56,443 nucleotides of DNA from an uncultured Porphyromonas sp. (GCF_902489635.1 NZ_CABUAN010000011.1:1-56443); one strand, 5' to 3'; positions 42,623 through 52,086 are shown, counted from the first letter of the stretch. A program made the numbers and translations. Notes: generated from the sequence alone by a model not told the origin.

Positions 42623-43525
42623 ATGTACTCAAGAGTTTATACATTACCCTTATTTGCACTGGTCACCCTACTGCTCTCTACGCTAGGAGCTGCAGGGCAG
42701 ACAGGGACATCGTGTGATACGATCCAGCTAGCTGACCGTACGGTCTATGTGATGCGAGGTGAGAAAGATACTCAGATAGAGGTGGCAAGCCGACACCCTG
42801 AAGGTCAGGAGCAGGTACCTCTCTATATAGATCAGGTATGGACGAGAGGCGGTCGCCAGACTGCTTGGAATCGCTCCCGAGTCAGTGCAGTCCATAAGCA
42901 AGACGGACGGCCCGTCATCTACAAGACACTCATGGGAGATGTCTCTTATCACTTTGTCGGTTCCTTTGGCTGGAACCTTTTCACCGCTCCTGAGTGGGTT
43001 GGCAAGCAGCGCTTCTGGAGCTCTGCGCGCTACGAATTTGGAGTTTACGGCATTCTTCAGCTGGGTCGTAGTCCGTGGGCTTTCAACGTAGGCACATCGT
43101 TCGTGAGGAGTATCTTCGCCTTTGACAAGAAGTATGCGCTACAGCGTGACGATGAGGGACTGACTATCTTCAAGCCGGAGCCTACGGGTGTGGGCTATGC
43201 ACGGACGCAACTGGATATCTTCTCCATTGAGATGCCCGTAGGTCTGTCGCTCTCGTGGGGTGAGACGAATGCGTGGAGCTCGCTAGCGGTCGTCCCGAAG
43301 TTCGTCTGCTTGCAAAAGTCTACCACCCGCTCGCTCGATGAGCGTGTCAATACGCTCGTGGATAATGATCTCAACGTACGTCCCTTCGGAGTCGATCTGC
43401 GTGGCGAGATAGGGTACGGCTTCTTCGGACTCTTCGGACAGATTAGCCTGCTCAGTACCATGCCATCAGCACAGGCTGAGGTGAGCACGCGAGACTACTC
43501 GATAGGAATCGTGGCCCGCTTCTAG
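42623..43525 (+). CDS. Probable outer-membrane beta-barrel protein (second of a pair)
   Basis: A 300-residue exported protein. The signal peptide is 1 to about 25 (LSTLGAAGQ). It has barrel-like strands (YEFGVYGILQLG, AFNVGTSFV, DYSIGIVARF) and a terminal Phe. Its plan mirrors the upstream gene, with an N-terminal stretch that starts with a Thr-Ile-x-Leu/Glu motif after the signal, so the two may be old duplicates. A strong terminator follows. Function unknown. Confidence 0.68.
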   Translation: MYSRVYTLPLFALVTLLLSTLGAAGQTGTSCDTIQLADRTVYVMRGEKDTQIEVASRHPEGQEQVPLYIDQVWTRGGRQTAWNRSRVSAVHKQDGRPVIYKTLMGDVSYHFVGSFGWNLFTAPEWVGKQRFWSSARYEFGVYGILQLGRSPWAFNVGTSFVRSIFAFDKKYALQRDDEGLTIFKPEPTGVGYARTQLDIFSIEMPVGLSLSWGETNAWSSLAVVPKFVCLQKSTTRSLDERVNTLVDNDLNVRPFGVDLRGEIGYGFFGLFGQISLLSTMPSAQAEVSTRDYSIGIVARF

Positions 43526-43572
43526 AGGACGACTCACTAATACACTATCAGATACGCTGTTTCCTCTGAATT

Positions 43573-43608
43573 GCGGGTAGTACTCAGCCGAGTGCTACCC
43601 GCTTTTTT
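43573..43608 (+). terminator. Intrinsic terminator of the outer-membrane pair
   Basis: A 13-bp stem (43573-43585 with 43590-43602, one G-U), 4-nt loop AGCC, then TTTTTT. Confidence 0.92.
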
Positions 43609-43609
43609 G

Positions 43610-43617
43610 TACCTTTG
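43610..43617 (+). promoter_or_regulatory. -7 box of the GSCFA gene
   Basis: TACCTTTG directly after the terminator T-run, 31 nt before the start codon. Confidence 0.5.
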
Positions 43618-43647
43618 TGGTGGCTCTGCGCCTTGACACTTCACTAG

Positions 43648-44649
43648 ATGCTCACCTCACCATCCATACAGTGGTTCACACCGATCGAGATAGCCCCTCT
43701 ACCGACAGCTATAGCGGGGCGATATGGGGATCGTATCTTGACACTTGGCTCCTGCTTTAGTGAGCATATAGGCGAGCGGATGAGACATCTTGGGTATGAC
43801 GTACTGGTCAATCCTTATGGTACGCTCTACAATCCGATCAGCATCTGCGATACGCTAGAGGATTTGCTCCGCGATGAGCAGCACCGACCCGACTACATTC
43901 CTTATATTATAGAGCGCGACGGACTCTACTACAGTCTGCGCCACCATAGTGCGATCTATGGCGAGAGTCTCGAGGAGGCGCAAGAGGCGACTGCCCAGCT
44001 ATGGCATACAGCTCATAGCCGACTCGCAGAGGCGGACTGGCTCTGGATCACCTTAGGCACTACACAGGTCTACTACTTGGCAGAGGATGGTCGTGCCGTG
44101 GCAAATTGCCAGCAACTGCCCGCTCGTCTTTTCGACAGACGGGACCTTTCACTAGAACTACTTCAGGAGCGTATGCTTGCGACGCTCTCTCAGCTTCTCG
44201 CAAAGTATCCGCTGCAGGTGGTTCTGACGGTTAGTCCCGTGCGCTACTTGCAGGATGGCTTGGCGGAGAGCAACTTGTCAAAGAGCAAGCTTCGTATCCT
44301 CTGCGACACGCTCTGTCGTGAGCTACCCGCCTGTCACTACTTCCCAGCTTATGAGATCCTGCATGACGAACTACGGGACTACCGCTTTTATGCTAGTGAC
44401 TTGACCCATCCCTCTGAAGAAGCGGTCGACTACATCGCAGATCACTTCGTCGCATACTGGGTAAGCCAAGAGGCGCGTGAGGGGGAGATGCGTCAGGCGG
44501 CTCAGCGTCTGCGTAAGCTCTCACAGCATCGCCCTAAGACTCCGCATGGAGCCGAGCGACTAGAGGCACAGATAGCTGAGCGCATAGCACATTACCAGGA
44601 GCAATATGGTGAGAAGCTCTGCATACCCTCCATCATCGAATCATTATGA
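43648..44649 (+). CDS. GSCFA domain protein
   Basis: A 333-residue soluble protein of the GSCFA family (SGNH-hydrolase-like). The name-giving motif is LTLGSCFSEHIGERM at about 30-44, with the likely nucleophile Ser34. SPVRYLQDG near 196 and the late DLTHPSEEAVDYI supply the Asp/His region. It is probably an esterase or acyltransferase; the substrate is unknown. No signal peptide. The stop lies 20 nt before the chosen start of murF-alr. Confidence 0.85.
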   Translation: MLTSPSIQWFTPIEIAPLPTAIAGRYGDRILTLGSCFSEHIGERMRHLGYDVLVNPYGTLYNPISICDTLEDLLRDEQHRPDYIPYIIERDGLYYSLRHHSAIYGESLEEAQEATAQLWHTAHSRLAEADWLWITLGTTQVYYLAEDGRAVANCQQLPARLFDRRDLSLELLQERMLATLSQLLAKYPLQVVLTVSPVRYLQDGLAESNLSKSKLRILCDTLCRELPACHYFPAYEILHDELRDYRFYASDLTHPSEEAVDYIADHFVAYWVSQEAREGEMRQAAQRLRKLSQHRPKTPHGAERLEAQIAERIAHYQEQYGEKLCIPSIIESL

Positions 44650-44668
44650 CCCCTATTACACAACTATA

Positions 44669-47176
44669 ATGTCTACACTGCAAAACATCCTTGAGTACCT
44701 TCGTCCTATCCAGACGCATCTCGTCGATGAGCGTCCGATACGGCATATCCTGACCGATAGTCGTAAGCTCACCTCACCGAGTGACAGCCTCTTTTTCGCT
44801 ATGCGTACCGCCTCGGGCGACGGACATAAATATATTCCCCAGCTCTATGAGCATGGGGTGCGAGCTTTCTTCATCTGTGAGCCGATTGAGCCTTACGTGG
44901 AGCGCTATCCTGATGCCAATATCGTGCAGGTACAGGAGACGCTCCGTGCACTGCAGCAGATCGCTAGCCACTGGCGTATGCGCTACGACTATCCAGTCAT
45001 CGGTATCACGGGGAGCAATGGTAAGACGGTCGTCAAGGAGTTTCTCTACCACCTTCTCTCAGGTTGCTATCGCATCGTACGATCGCCAAAGAGCTACAAC
45101 TCGCAGCTCGGCGTGCCGCTCTCGATACTTAATATGGAGGAGGAGCATACGCTCGCTATCTTTGAGGCGGGGATCTCGATGCCGATGGAGATGCTACGCC
45201 TCCAGCGCATCATACGGCCGACGCTCGGTATCTTGACCAACATTGGGGCAGCGCATCAAGAGAACTTCGTCTCGCTCAATCAGAAGATCGAGGAGAAGCT
45301 CCAGCTCTTTGTCGATGCTGACCACTTTGTATACGATGCCGATAGCGATGAGATACAGCGAGGCATTGACAACCTAGGACTATCGGACAAAGCTATCGGC
45401 TGGAGCCTTACCCCAGGCAAAGCTTACTACCACGTCTCCTACAGCAATTCAGGGGACGGCACTACAACCATCACAGCTCAGCATGCGGATGAGAGCAGCA
45501 CGGTGACCATTCCCTTTGCAGATCAAGCCTCCATACAAAACGCTACGCACTGTCTCTGTCTCATTGGTCTCCTGCCACTCACCACGGCTCAGCGTCAGGC
45601 GGTGCTAGCGCGCTTTGCAACTCTGGAGGCAATCGAGATGAGACTAGAGGTCAAGGAGGGGCAGGCAGGCAATAGACTGATCAACGATGCGTATAATAAC
45701 GACATCAACTCGCTACGCATTGCGCTAGACTTTCAGAAGCAGCGCACCGCCACTTCGCATCAGCAGGCGGTTATCATCCTCTCCGATATCCTACAGAGTG
45801 CTCAGCTACCACGAGACCTTTACAAGCAGGTGGGGGAGATGATCGCACAGTATCCGCACACACTCTTCATCGGTGTGGGACGGGAGCTGTGCAACTATCA
45901 GGACTACTTCCAGGGGAGTGGGGAAGGGAAGACCGCCTTCTACGAGACGACCGACCAACTCCTTGCCGATGACCTGCTCGGCACCATCAGTCATGCGGAG
46001 ATCCTGGTCAAAGGGGCCAGACAGTTCCAGTTCGAGCGTATCGTACAGCACCTAGCCAAGCAGGTGCACGAGACCACACTAGAGATAGATCTAGAGGCTT
46101 TGGTGAGCAATCTGAAGAGTTACAAGGCACTCCTCTCACCTGAGACACGTATCATCGTTATGGCCAAGGCGCAGGGCTATGGTATCGGAGCTTACGAGCT
46201 GGCCAAGGCTCTGGAGCAACAAGATCTCGCAGCGCTGGCGGTGGCACTAGCTGACGAGGGCAAGGAGCTACGCAGCAAAGGAATCCTTCTTCCGATTATC
46301 GTGATGAACCCTGAGGTCGAGGCCTTTGAGGTGATGACGCAGAGTCGCCTAGAGCCTGAGATCTACAACGAACGCATACTTCGTGAGTTTGCCCGTCATG
46401 TGGAGCGTCAGGGGTTGAGCCACTATCCTGTTCATATAGAACTAGACACGGGTATGCACCGTACAGGCTTTACGCCAGATAGAGCGACCCTAGAGCATCT
46501 GGCTCAGACGCTACACGAGGTGGAGCCACTGATACGGGTGCAGAGCATCTTTACGCACTTAGCCGCTGCCGATGAGCCGACGATGAGCGACTTTACGGAG
46601 CGACAGTTTGCCCTCTATGATGAGGGCGCTGACTACCTGACGAGTCAGCTCTCTTATCGTCCTCTGCGTCACGTCCAAAACACTGCGGGCATCGAGCGAT
46701 ACAACCACCATCACTACGACATGGCGCGTCTAGGAGTAGGACTATATGGTATTAGTGCTACGGGTAGTCTCACCCTCGAGCCTGTCGCTAAGCTGCGCAC
46801 TACGCTCCTACAGATCAAGACGATCCCAGACGGGGAGACTATCGGCTACGGACGACGTGGACAGGTCGCTCCTGGCGGGCAGATCGGTATCATACCGATT
46901 GGCTATGCTGATGGCTATGACAGACGCTTTAGCTGTGGCGTGGGGAGCGTTATGATCCACGACACGCTCTGTCCGATCGTGGGCAACGTCTGTATGGACA
47001 CCTGCATGGTCGACCTCACGGCACTCCAAGGCAAGGTCGCAGAGGGTGACGAGGTGATCATCTTTGGTGTGCCAGGCTTACAGGTGAGTGACCTCGCAGA
47101 GCGCATCGGCACCATACCATACGAAGTCATTTCCAAGCTCTCACCACGTATCAAGCGAACTTACTACAAGAGTTAG
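44669..47176 (+). CDS. murF: Fused MurF (D-Ala-D-Ala adding enzyme) and alanine racemase
   Basis: An 835-residue cytoplasmic fusion typical of Bacteroidota. The MurF half (about 1-450) adds D-Ala-D-Ala to UDP-MurNAc-tripeptide; its ATP loop is GSNGKT with K119. The Alr half (about 475-835) makes D-Ala from L-Ala; the PLP lysine is K500 in AKAQGYGIG, and IGYADGYDRRF lies near 750. I chose the ATG at 44669 because the residues read from an upstream ATG at 44606 overlap the GSCFA gene and do not look like MurF. One polypeptide thus makes and uses D-Ala. Confidence 0.94.
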   Translation: MSTLQNILEYLRPIQTHLVDERPIRHILTDSRKLTSPSDSLFFAMRTASGDGHKYIPQLYEHGVRAFFICEPIEPYVERYPDANIVQVQETLRALQQIASHWRMRYDYPVIGITGSNGKTVVKEFLYHLLSGCYRIVRSPKSYNSQLGVPLSILNMEEEHTLAIFEAGISMPMEMLRLQRIIRPTLGILTNIGAAHQENFVSLNQKIEEKLQLFVDADHFVYDADSDEIQRGIDNLGLSDKAIGWSLTPGKAYYHVSYSNSGDGTTTITAQHADESSTVTIPFADQASIQNATHCLCLIGLLPLTTAQRQAVLARFATLEAIEMRLEVKEGQAGNRLINDAYNNDINSLRIALDFQKQRTATSHQQAVIILSDILQSAQLPRDLYKQVGEMIAQYPHTLFIGVGRELCNYQDYFQGSGEGKTAFYETTDQLLADDLLGTISHAEILVKGARQFQFERIVQHLAKQVHETTLEIDLEALVSNLKSYKALLSPETRIIVMAKAQGYGIGAYELAKALEQQDLAALAVALADEGKELRSKGILLPIIVMNPEVEAFEVMTQSRLEPEIYNERILREFARHVERQGLSHYPVHIELDTGMHRTGFTPDRATLEHLAQTLHEVEPLIRVQSIFTHLAAADEPTMSDFTERQFALYDEGADYLTSQLSYRPLRHVQNTAGIERYNHHHYDMARLGVGLYGISATGSLTLEPVAKLRTTLLQIKTIPDGETIGYGRRGQVAPGGQIGIIPIGYADGYDRRFSCGVGSVMIHDTLCPIVGNVCMDTCMVDLTALQGKVAEGDEVIIFGVPGLQVSDLAERIGTIPYEVISKLSPRIKRTYYKS

Positions 47177-47210
47177 CGAACACTTTAGTACTATTTCTCT
47201 CTTGAAAAGC

Positions 47211-47241
47211 TTGACAGTACTTCAAATAATCAGTAACTTAG
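47211..47241 (+). promoter_or_regulatory. Promoter of the histidine-degradation operon
   Basis: TTG at 47211-47213, 20 nt, TAACTTAG at 47234-47241 (one mismatch). The leader would be about 67 nt. Confidence 0.5.
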
Positions 47242-47314
47242 CGGAATGTTTGAGGAGACCTATCGAAAAGGCTTACCAAGATATCAATACACAACACTAT
47301 AAATAGATAATACA

Positions 47315-48220
47315 ATGGCTATCCAGACAAAGATCGTAGAGTGTGTCCCCAACTTTAGCGAGGGACGTGACAAAGCAAAGATTGAGCAGATCGTACAACC
47401 CTTTAGAGAGACCAAGGGCGTCAAGCTCCTAGACTACAGCAATGACGAGGATCACAACCGCTGCGTGGTGACCGTCATGGGCGAGCCTGAGGCTGTCCGC
47501 AAGTCTGTCATCGCTGCTGTCGAGGTCGCTGTCAAGGTGATCGACATGACCAAGCACGAGGGTCAGCACCCACGTATGGGCGCTGTCGACGTTATCCCCT
47601 TTATCCCCATTCGCAATATGGAGATGGAGGAGGCTATCGAGCTCTCTAAGGAGGTCGGTAAGGAGATCGGCGAGCGCATCGGTGTACCCGTCTTCCTCTA
47701 TGAGAAGAGTGCTACAGCTCCTCATCGTGAGAACCTTGCTAAGATCCGCAAGGGGCAGTTCGAGGGTATGGCTGAGAAGATCCACGAGGATGAGTGGCAC
47801 CCAGACTTCGGCCCAGCTGATATTCACCCCACAGCAGGTGTCGTAGCTGTCGGTGCTCGTATGCCACTTGTTGCGTACAATGTCAACCTCAACACCTCTG
47901 ACCTCTCTATCGCTGATGCAATTGCTAAGAAGGTACGTCACATCGGTGGCGGTCTACGCTTCTGCAAGGCTATGGGCGTAGAGCTAACCGATAGACACAT
48001 CGTACAGGTCTCTATGAACCTCACCGACTACACCAAGACAGCCGTCTATCGTGCTCACGAGATGGTACGTATGGAGGCTCGTCGCTACGGTGTCGAGATC
48101 GTTGGTGCTGAGGTCATCGGCCTCGTACCTATGAAGGCTCTCATCGACTGCGCTGAGTACTATCTCGGCATTGAGAACTTCTGCGAGACACAGATCCTCG
48201 AGCTCCGCATGATGGAGTAG
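47315..48220 (+). CDS. ftcD: Glutamate formimidoyltransferase
   Basis: A 301-residue enzyme that moves the formimino group from N-formimino-glutamate to tetrahydrofolate, the last step of histidine degradation. It opens IVECVPNFSEGRD, the family signature, with H82 expected in EGQHPRMGAVDVIPFIP (about 82-98). Only the transferase half is present; the cyclodeaminase is a separate gene 1.5 kb downstream. A CTAG repeat array lies between this gene and hutI. Confidence 0.94.
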   Translation: MAIQTKIVECVPNFSEGRDKAKIEQIVQPFRETKGVKLLDYSNDEDHNRCVVTVMGEPEAVRKSVIAAVEVAVKVIDMTKHEGQHPRMGAVDVIPFIPIRNMEMEEAIELSKEVGKEIGERIGVPVFLYEKSATAPHRENLAKIRKGQFEGMAEKIHEDEWHPDFGPADIHPTAGVVAVGARMPLVAYNVNLNTSDLSIADAIAKKVRHIGGGLRFCKAMGVELTDRHIVQVSMNLTDYTKTAVYRAHEMVRMEARRYGVEIVGAEVIGLVPMKALIDCAEYYLGIENFCETQILELRMME

Positions 48221-48244
48221 TTCAAAGAGAACGTTTTACCAACT

Positions 48245-48339
48245 AGAGAGTAGAGTCTCTAGGATAGCTAGTCTCCCTAGTATAACTAGTATCACTAGGA
48301 ACACTAGTGTACCTAGAAAGCCTAGAAACTCTACTCTCT
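48245..48339. repeat. CTAG array with 9-bp period inside a 19-bp inverted repeat
   Basis: CTAG occurs at 48259, 48268, 48277, 48286, 48295, 48304, 48313 and 48322, always 9 bp apart, with different 5-nt fillers. The array is mirror-symmetric about 48292. It is enclosed by a 19-bp inverted repeat with one mismatch (48245-48263 with 48321-48339). If transcribed it would form a ladder of 4-bp helices and 5-nt internal loops on a 19-bp base. Confidence 0.92.
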
Positions 48340-48360
48340 AACCTCTAACTTCTAAAATCT
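48332..48360. repeat. CTCTAAC-type short tandem repeat
   Basis: A degenerate run of TCTAAC/TCTAAA units directly before the hutI start. Similar runs precede the R element at about 29037-29062 and 56349-56390. Confidence 0.6.
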
Positions 48361-48361
48361 A

Positions 48362-49636
48362 ATGTCCAATCTCTATCTATACAACATTGGTCAGATCGTG
48401 ACCCGTCCAGGCTCTACCGCACAGCACGGCGCTGAGGCGATGCGCCAGCTCGGAGTCATCGAAGGACCAGCCGCTATCATCGTACGACAAGGCAAGATAG
48501 CTTTCGTCGGGACCATGAAAGAAGCTGAGCAAGTAGACCACACCGACTGCGTCGCTTATGACGCTCAGGGCGGGTGCGTCCTGCCAGGCTTTGTCGATAG
48601 TCACACCCACCTCATCTTCGGCGGGTACCGTGAGGACGAGTTCCAGTGGCGACTAGCTGGTGATAGCTATATGAGCATCATGGAGCGTGGTGGTGGTATA
48701 GCCAACACGATGAAGGCGACCCGCAGCGCAACGGCTGAGGAGCTTACCCAGCGTGCCTCTGCACATCTAGACGCCATGCTATCAATGGGTGTAACCACCG
48801 TCGAGGCTAAGAGTGGCTATGGTATGGAGCTCGACACGGAGATCAAGCAGCTAGAGGTCATTCGGACGCTACAGAAGCAGCACCCGATAGACCTTTACCC
48901 CACCTTCATGGGAGCGCACGACACCCCGCCCGAGTACAAGGGACGCTCCACAGACTTCATCCACTACCTCTGTGACACGGTCATGCCGGTAGTCGTAGAG
49001 CGAGGCTTGGCAGAGTGCTGCGACATATTTACTGAGAAGGGCGTCTTCGACCATGAGCAGACACGCATCCTCTTGACTCGCGCTAAGGAGCTAGGGCTCA
49101 AAGTCAAGATGCATGCCGACGAGATCGTCTCCTTCGGTGGTGCTGAGCTAGCAGCCGAGCTAGGATGTCTCTCTGCAGACCACCTACTACAGATCTCTGA
49201 CAAGGGTATCCAAGCATTGGCTCAGAGCGATACGGTGGCTACCTGTCTGCCCTGTACCGCCTTCAGTCTAGGCGAAAAGTATGCGCCAGCACGTCGTATG
49301 ATCGATGCGGGTTGTGCCGTAGCCGTAGCTTCCGATCTCAATCCAGGAAGTTGCTTCAGCTCCTCCATCCCCTTGATGTTTGCTCTAGCAACCATCTATA
49401 TGGGTATGACTGTCGAGGAGGCCGTCACCGCACTCACGCTCAATGGCGCTGCCGCCATCGGTCGTGCTGATCAGATAGGAAGCATCGAGGTAGGCAAGGC
49501 GGGCGACCTAGCGTTGCTACGCTTCCCCTCGTATAAATTCCTTTCCTATCACTTTGGTGTCAACCTCGTACGAGCCACCATCAAGGCGGGTACCGTTTAC
49601 GAAAACAAACTCGTGACCCCCACACCCAGCGTCTAG
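48362..49636 (+). CDS. hutI: Imidazolonepropionase
   Basis: A 424-residue amidohydrolase that opens 4-imidazolone-5-propionate to N-formimino-glutamate. Metal ligands H81 and H83 lie in GFVDSHTHLIFGG. Other signatures are KSGYGMELDTEIKQL near 160, KMHADEI near 256 and ASDLNPGSC near 331. Length is normal. It is the second gene of the operon. Confidence 0.95.
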   Translation: MSNLYLYNIGQIVTRPGSTAQHGAEAMRQLGVIEGPAAIIVRQGKIAFVGTMKEAEQVDHTDCVAYDAQGGCVLPGFVDSHTHLIFGGYREDEFQWRLAGDSYMSIMERGGGIANTMKATRSATAEELTQRASAHLDAMLSMGVTTVEAKSGYGMELDTEIKQLEVIRTLQKQHPIDLYPTFMGAHDTPPEYKGRSTDFIHYLCDTVMPVVVERGLAECCDIFTEKGVFDHEQTRILLTRAKELGLKVKMHADEIVSFGGAELAAELGCLSADHLLQISDKGIQALAQSDTVATCLPCTAFSLGEKYAPARRMIDAGCAVAVASDLNPGSCFSSSIPLMFALATIYMGMTVEEAVTALTLNGAAAIGRADQIGSIEVGKAGDLALLRFPSYKFLSYHFGVNLVRATIKAGTVYENKLVTPTPSV

Positions 49637-49696
49637 CACTCTAATAAGGTTAGTCGCATCCCATCTAATTAACTAATAAACAAACTCAATCATCCT

Positions 49697-50332
49697 ATGA
49701 ATAATAGTCTAACAGATTTGACCGTCAAGGGCTTCCTAGACGTCACCGCAGGCAAGGATCCTGTACCTGGAGGTGGTAGCATCTCAGCACTTTGTGGTTC
49801 CATTGCTGCCGCTCTCACTGAGATGGTCGCAGGACTCACCATTGGCAAGAAAAAGTATGCCGAGGTCGAGGAGCAGATGAAGCAGCTCGCCGAGCGTGTG
49901 CAGCAGATCCGTCAGCAGTTGATCCTCGATGTAGATCGTGATAGCGAGGCTTACAATGTCGTCTTTGCTGCCTTCCAAATGCCTAAAGAGACTGACGAAG
50001 AGAAGGCTGCACGCTCTGCTCAGATTCAAGAGGCTACCAAGATTGCTGCCAACGTACCCATGGAGGTCGCTCGCCGTGTCTACAGCCTGCTAAGTGATAT
50101 CGAGGAGGTTGTCTCCAATGGTAACCAAAACGCCGTCACCGATGGCTGTGTCGCTATGATGTCCGCACGTAATGCGATTATCGGGGCACTCTTTAACGTA
50201 CGCATCAACCTAACCTCCATCAAGGACGAGCAGTACGTCGCAGACATGACCGCTGAGGCTGATCGTCTCGAGCGTGAGGTGATCGAGCGTGAGGCTAAGG
50301 TCATAGAGTATACTAAGGAAGCTTGCAAATAG
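49697..50332 (+). CDS. Formimidoyltetrahydrofolate cyclodeaminase
   Basis: A 211-residue helical protein of the FTCD_C/FchA family. It has DPVPGGGSISALCGSIAAALTEMV at about 21-44, the family signature, and a C-terminal ALFNVRINLTSIKD. It releases ammonia from formimino-THF to give methenyl-THF, completing the route begun by ftcD. It lies 60 nt after hutI and 6 nt before hutH, so it is clearly co-transcribed. Confidence 0.92.
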   Translation: MNNSLTDLTVKGFLDVTAGKDPVPGGGSISALCGSIAAALTEMVAGLTIGKKKYAEVEEQMKQLAERVQQIRQQLILDVDRDSEAYNVVFAAFQMPKETDEEKAARSAQIQEATKIAANVPMEVARRVYSLLSDIEEVVSNGNQNAVTDGCVAMMSARNAIIGALFNVRINLTSIKDEQYVADMTAEADRLEREVIEREAKVIEYTKEACK

Positions 50333-50338
50333 AGAAAC

Positions 50339-51838
50339 ATGTCAGCACGCAAATCATTCGCCATCGGTAGCGAGCAGCTCACGATCGAGCTATGCCGAGA
50401 GTATCTAGAGAACCACTTCGAGCTAACCCTCTCACCAGAGGCTATCAAGCGTATCGAGCACTGTCGCAACTACCTAGACCGCAAGGTCGAGGAGGTCGAC
50501 AAGCCCATCTATGGTGTCACCACGGGCTTCGGCTCACTCTGCAACCGCACCATCTCGCCTGATCAGCTCACCAAGCTTCAGGAAAACATCGTCAAGAGCC
50601 ACGCTTGTAGCTGTGGTGACGAGGTCGCAGAGCCCATCATTCGCCTCATGCTCCTTCTGAAGGCTCATGCCCTGCAGATCGGCAATAGTGGTGTACAGGT
50701 AGAGACCGTACAGCGCATCGTTGACATGCTCAATGCGGATGTCCTACCCATCGTCTATGACCGCGGTTCGCTAGGTGCTTCAGGCGACTTAGCTCCTCTA
50801 GCTAACCTCTTCCTACCGCTCATCGGTTATGGTGAGGTACGCTACAAGGGCGAGAAGCTTCCCTCTTGCGAGGTCCTCGGCAAGTTTGGCTGGAAGCCTA
50901 TCAAGCTCAAGAGCAAAGAGGGTCTAGCCCTGCTCAACGGCACTCAGTTCATGAGCTCACACGGTGTCTACGCCCTCATACAGGCAGAGCGCCTCAAGCT
51001 AGCCGCCGACTGGTGCGCAGCACTCTCACTAGAGGCCTTCGCCGGACTAGACGCACCCTACGATGATCGTCTGCACCAGATACGTCCACACCAGGGACAG
51101 ATACAGGTTGCAGCCCACATGCGTGAGCTACTCAAGGGTAGCGAGATGATTGCTAAGCCTAAGCCCCAGGTACAGGATCCATACAGCTTCCGCTGTGTGC
51201 CCCAGGTACACGGAGCTTCGCGTGACGCCATCGCTTACGTGCGCAGTGTCGTCGAGACTGAGATCAACTCCGTCACAGACAATCCCACCGTCTTCCCCGA
51301 TGACGATATGGTCGTATCCGGTGGTAACTTCCATGGCCAGCCACTAGCGATCGTCTATGATTTCCTCGCTATAGCACTTGCTGAGCTAGGCAATATCTCA
51401 GAGCGTCGTGTCGCTCAGCTCATCCTTGGGCTACGCGACCTGCCTGAGTTCCTCGTTGCCAACCCTGGACTCAACAGTGGCTTCATGATCCCGCAGTATG
51501 CCGCAGCCGCTATGGTTAGCCAGAACAAGATGTACTGCCACTCAGCAGCTAGCGACAGCATCGTCTCCAGCAATGGTCAGGAGGATCACGTCTCTATGGG
51601 TGCTAACGCAGCGACGAAGCTTATGCCACTCATTGCCAACCTCTATCGTCTCTTCGGCATCGAGCTACTTAATGCCGCTCAGGCGATCGAGTTCCGTCGT
51701 CCTATGAAGACCTCGGAGCGTCTCGAGGGCTTCCTCGCTACCTTCCGCAAGGTCTGTCCTCGCGTCGAGGATGACGTCGTCATGTACGAACAGATGAACA
51801 AGGCTGAGGAGCTCATCAAGACCTTCCCTTTTGAATAA
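50339..51838 (+). CDS. hutH: Histidine ammonia-lyase
   Basis: A 499-residue enzyme that converts histidine to urocanate and ammonia. The MIO cofactor forms from A147-S148-G149 in GSLGASGDLAPLA. Y58 in YGVTTGFGSL and the late QEDHVSMG loop are also present. Urocanate hydratase (hutU), needed before hutI acts, is not in this window. A strong terminator follows. Confidence 0.95.
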   Translation: MSARKSFAIGSEQLTIELCREYLENHFELTLSPEAIKRIEHCRNYLDRKVEEVDKPIYGVTTGFGSLCNRTISPDQLTKLQENIVKSHACSCGDEVAEPIIRLMLLLKAHALQIGNSGVQVETVQRIVDMLNADVLPIVYDRGSLGASGDLAPLANLFLPLIGYGEVRYKGEKLPSCEVLGKFGWKPIKLKSKEGLALLNGTQFMSSHGVYALIQAERLKLAADWCAALSLEAFAGLDAPYDDRLHQIRPHQGQIQVAAHMRELLKGSEMIAKPKPQVQDPYSFRCVPQVHGASRDAIAYVRSVVETEINSVTDNPTVFPDDDMVVSGGNFHGQPLAIVYDFLAIALAELGNISERRVAQLILGLRDLPEFLVANPGLNSGFMIPQYAAAAMVSQNKMYCHSAASDSIVSSNGQEDHVSMGANAATKLMPLIANLYRLFGIELLNAAQAIEFRRPMKTSERLEGFLATFRKVCPRVEDDVVMYEQMNKAEELIKTFPFE

Positions 51839-51892
51839 GCACTCGTCATAAGGATAGAGTAGGGGCATCGCCCCCTCATACTATACCCAGTC

Positions 51893-51935
51893 GTGAGCGT
51901 GTTGACCTTCACAGTCAGCACGCTCACTTTGTTTG
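51893..51935 (+). terminator. Intrinsic terminator of the histidine operon
   Basis: A 14-bp stem (51893-51906 with 51914-51927, one G-U), 7-nt loop, then TTTGTTTGTT. Confidence 0.9.
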
Positions 51936-51938
51936 TTA

Positions 51939-52003
51939 TTATTGCTGTCCGGTCAAAGTCTTTCAGCGGAAGAAGAGTCTTTTATTTTCTCGGACAGCAA
52001 TAA
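51939..52003. other. 13-bp perfect inverted repeat with 39-nt loop
   Basis: TTATTGCTGTCCG (51939-51951) pairs with CGGACAGCAATAA (51991-52003). The loop is 39 nt, as in small RNA A, but no promoter or T-run fits a small RNA on either strand. Confidence 0.6.
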
Positions 52004-52043
52004 AAGAATATGAGGTTATGGTAGTTAATTGTAGGTATTTTGG

Positions 52044-52051
52044 TATCTTTG
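52044..52051 (+). promoter_or_regulatory. -7 box of the sdh operon
   Basis: TATCTTTG, giving a leader of about 130 nt before sdhC. Confidence 0.5.
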
Positions 52052-52086
52052 TGGAGCGAAGGGTAAGTCTCGCTATCGTAAAGGGT

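Noticed and set aside
44606..44668. Upstream start for murF-alr
   Set aside because: The extra 21 residues overlap the GSCFA gene and do not resemble MurF; ATG at 44669 fits better.
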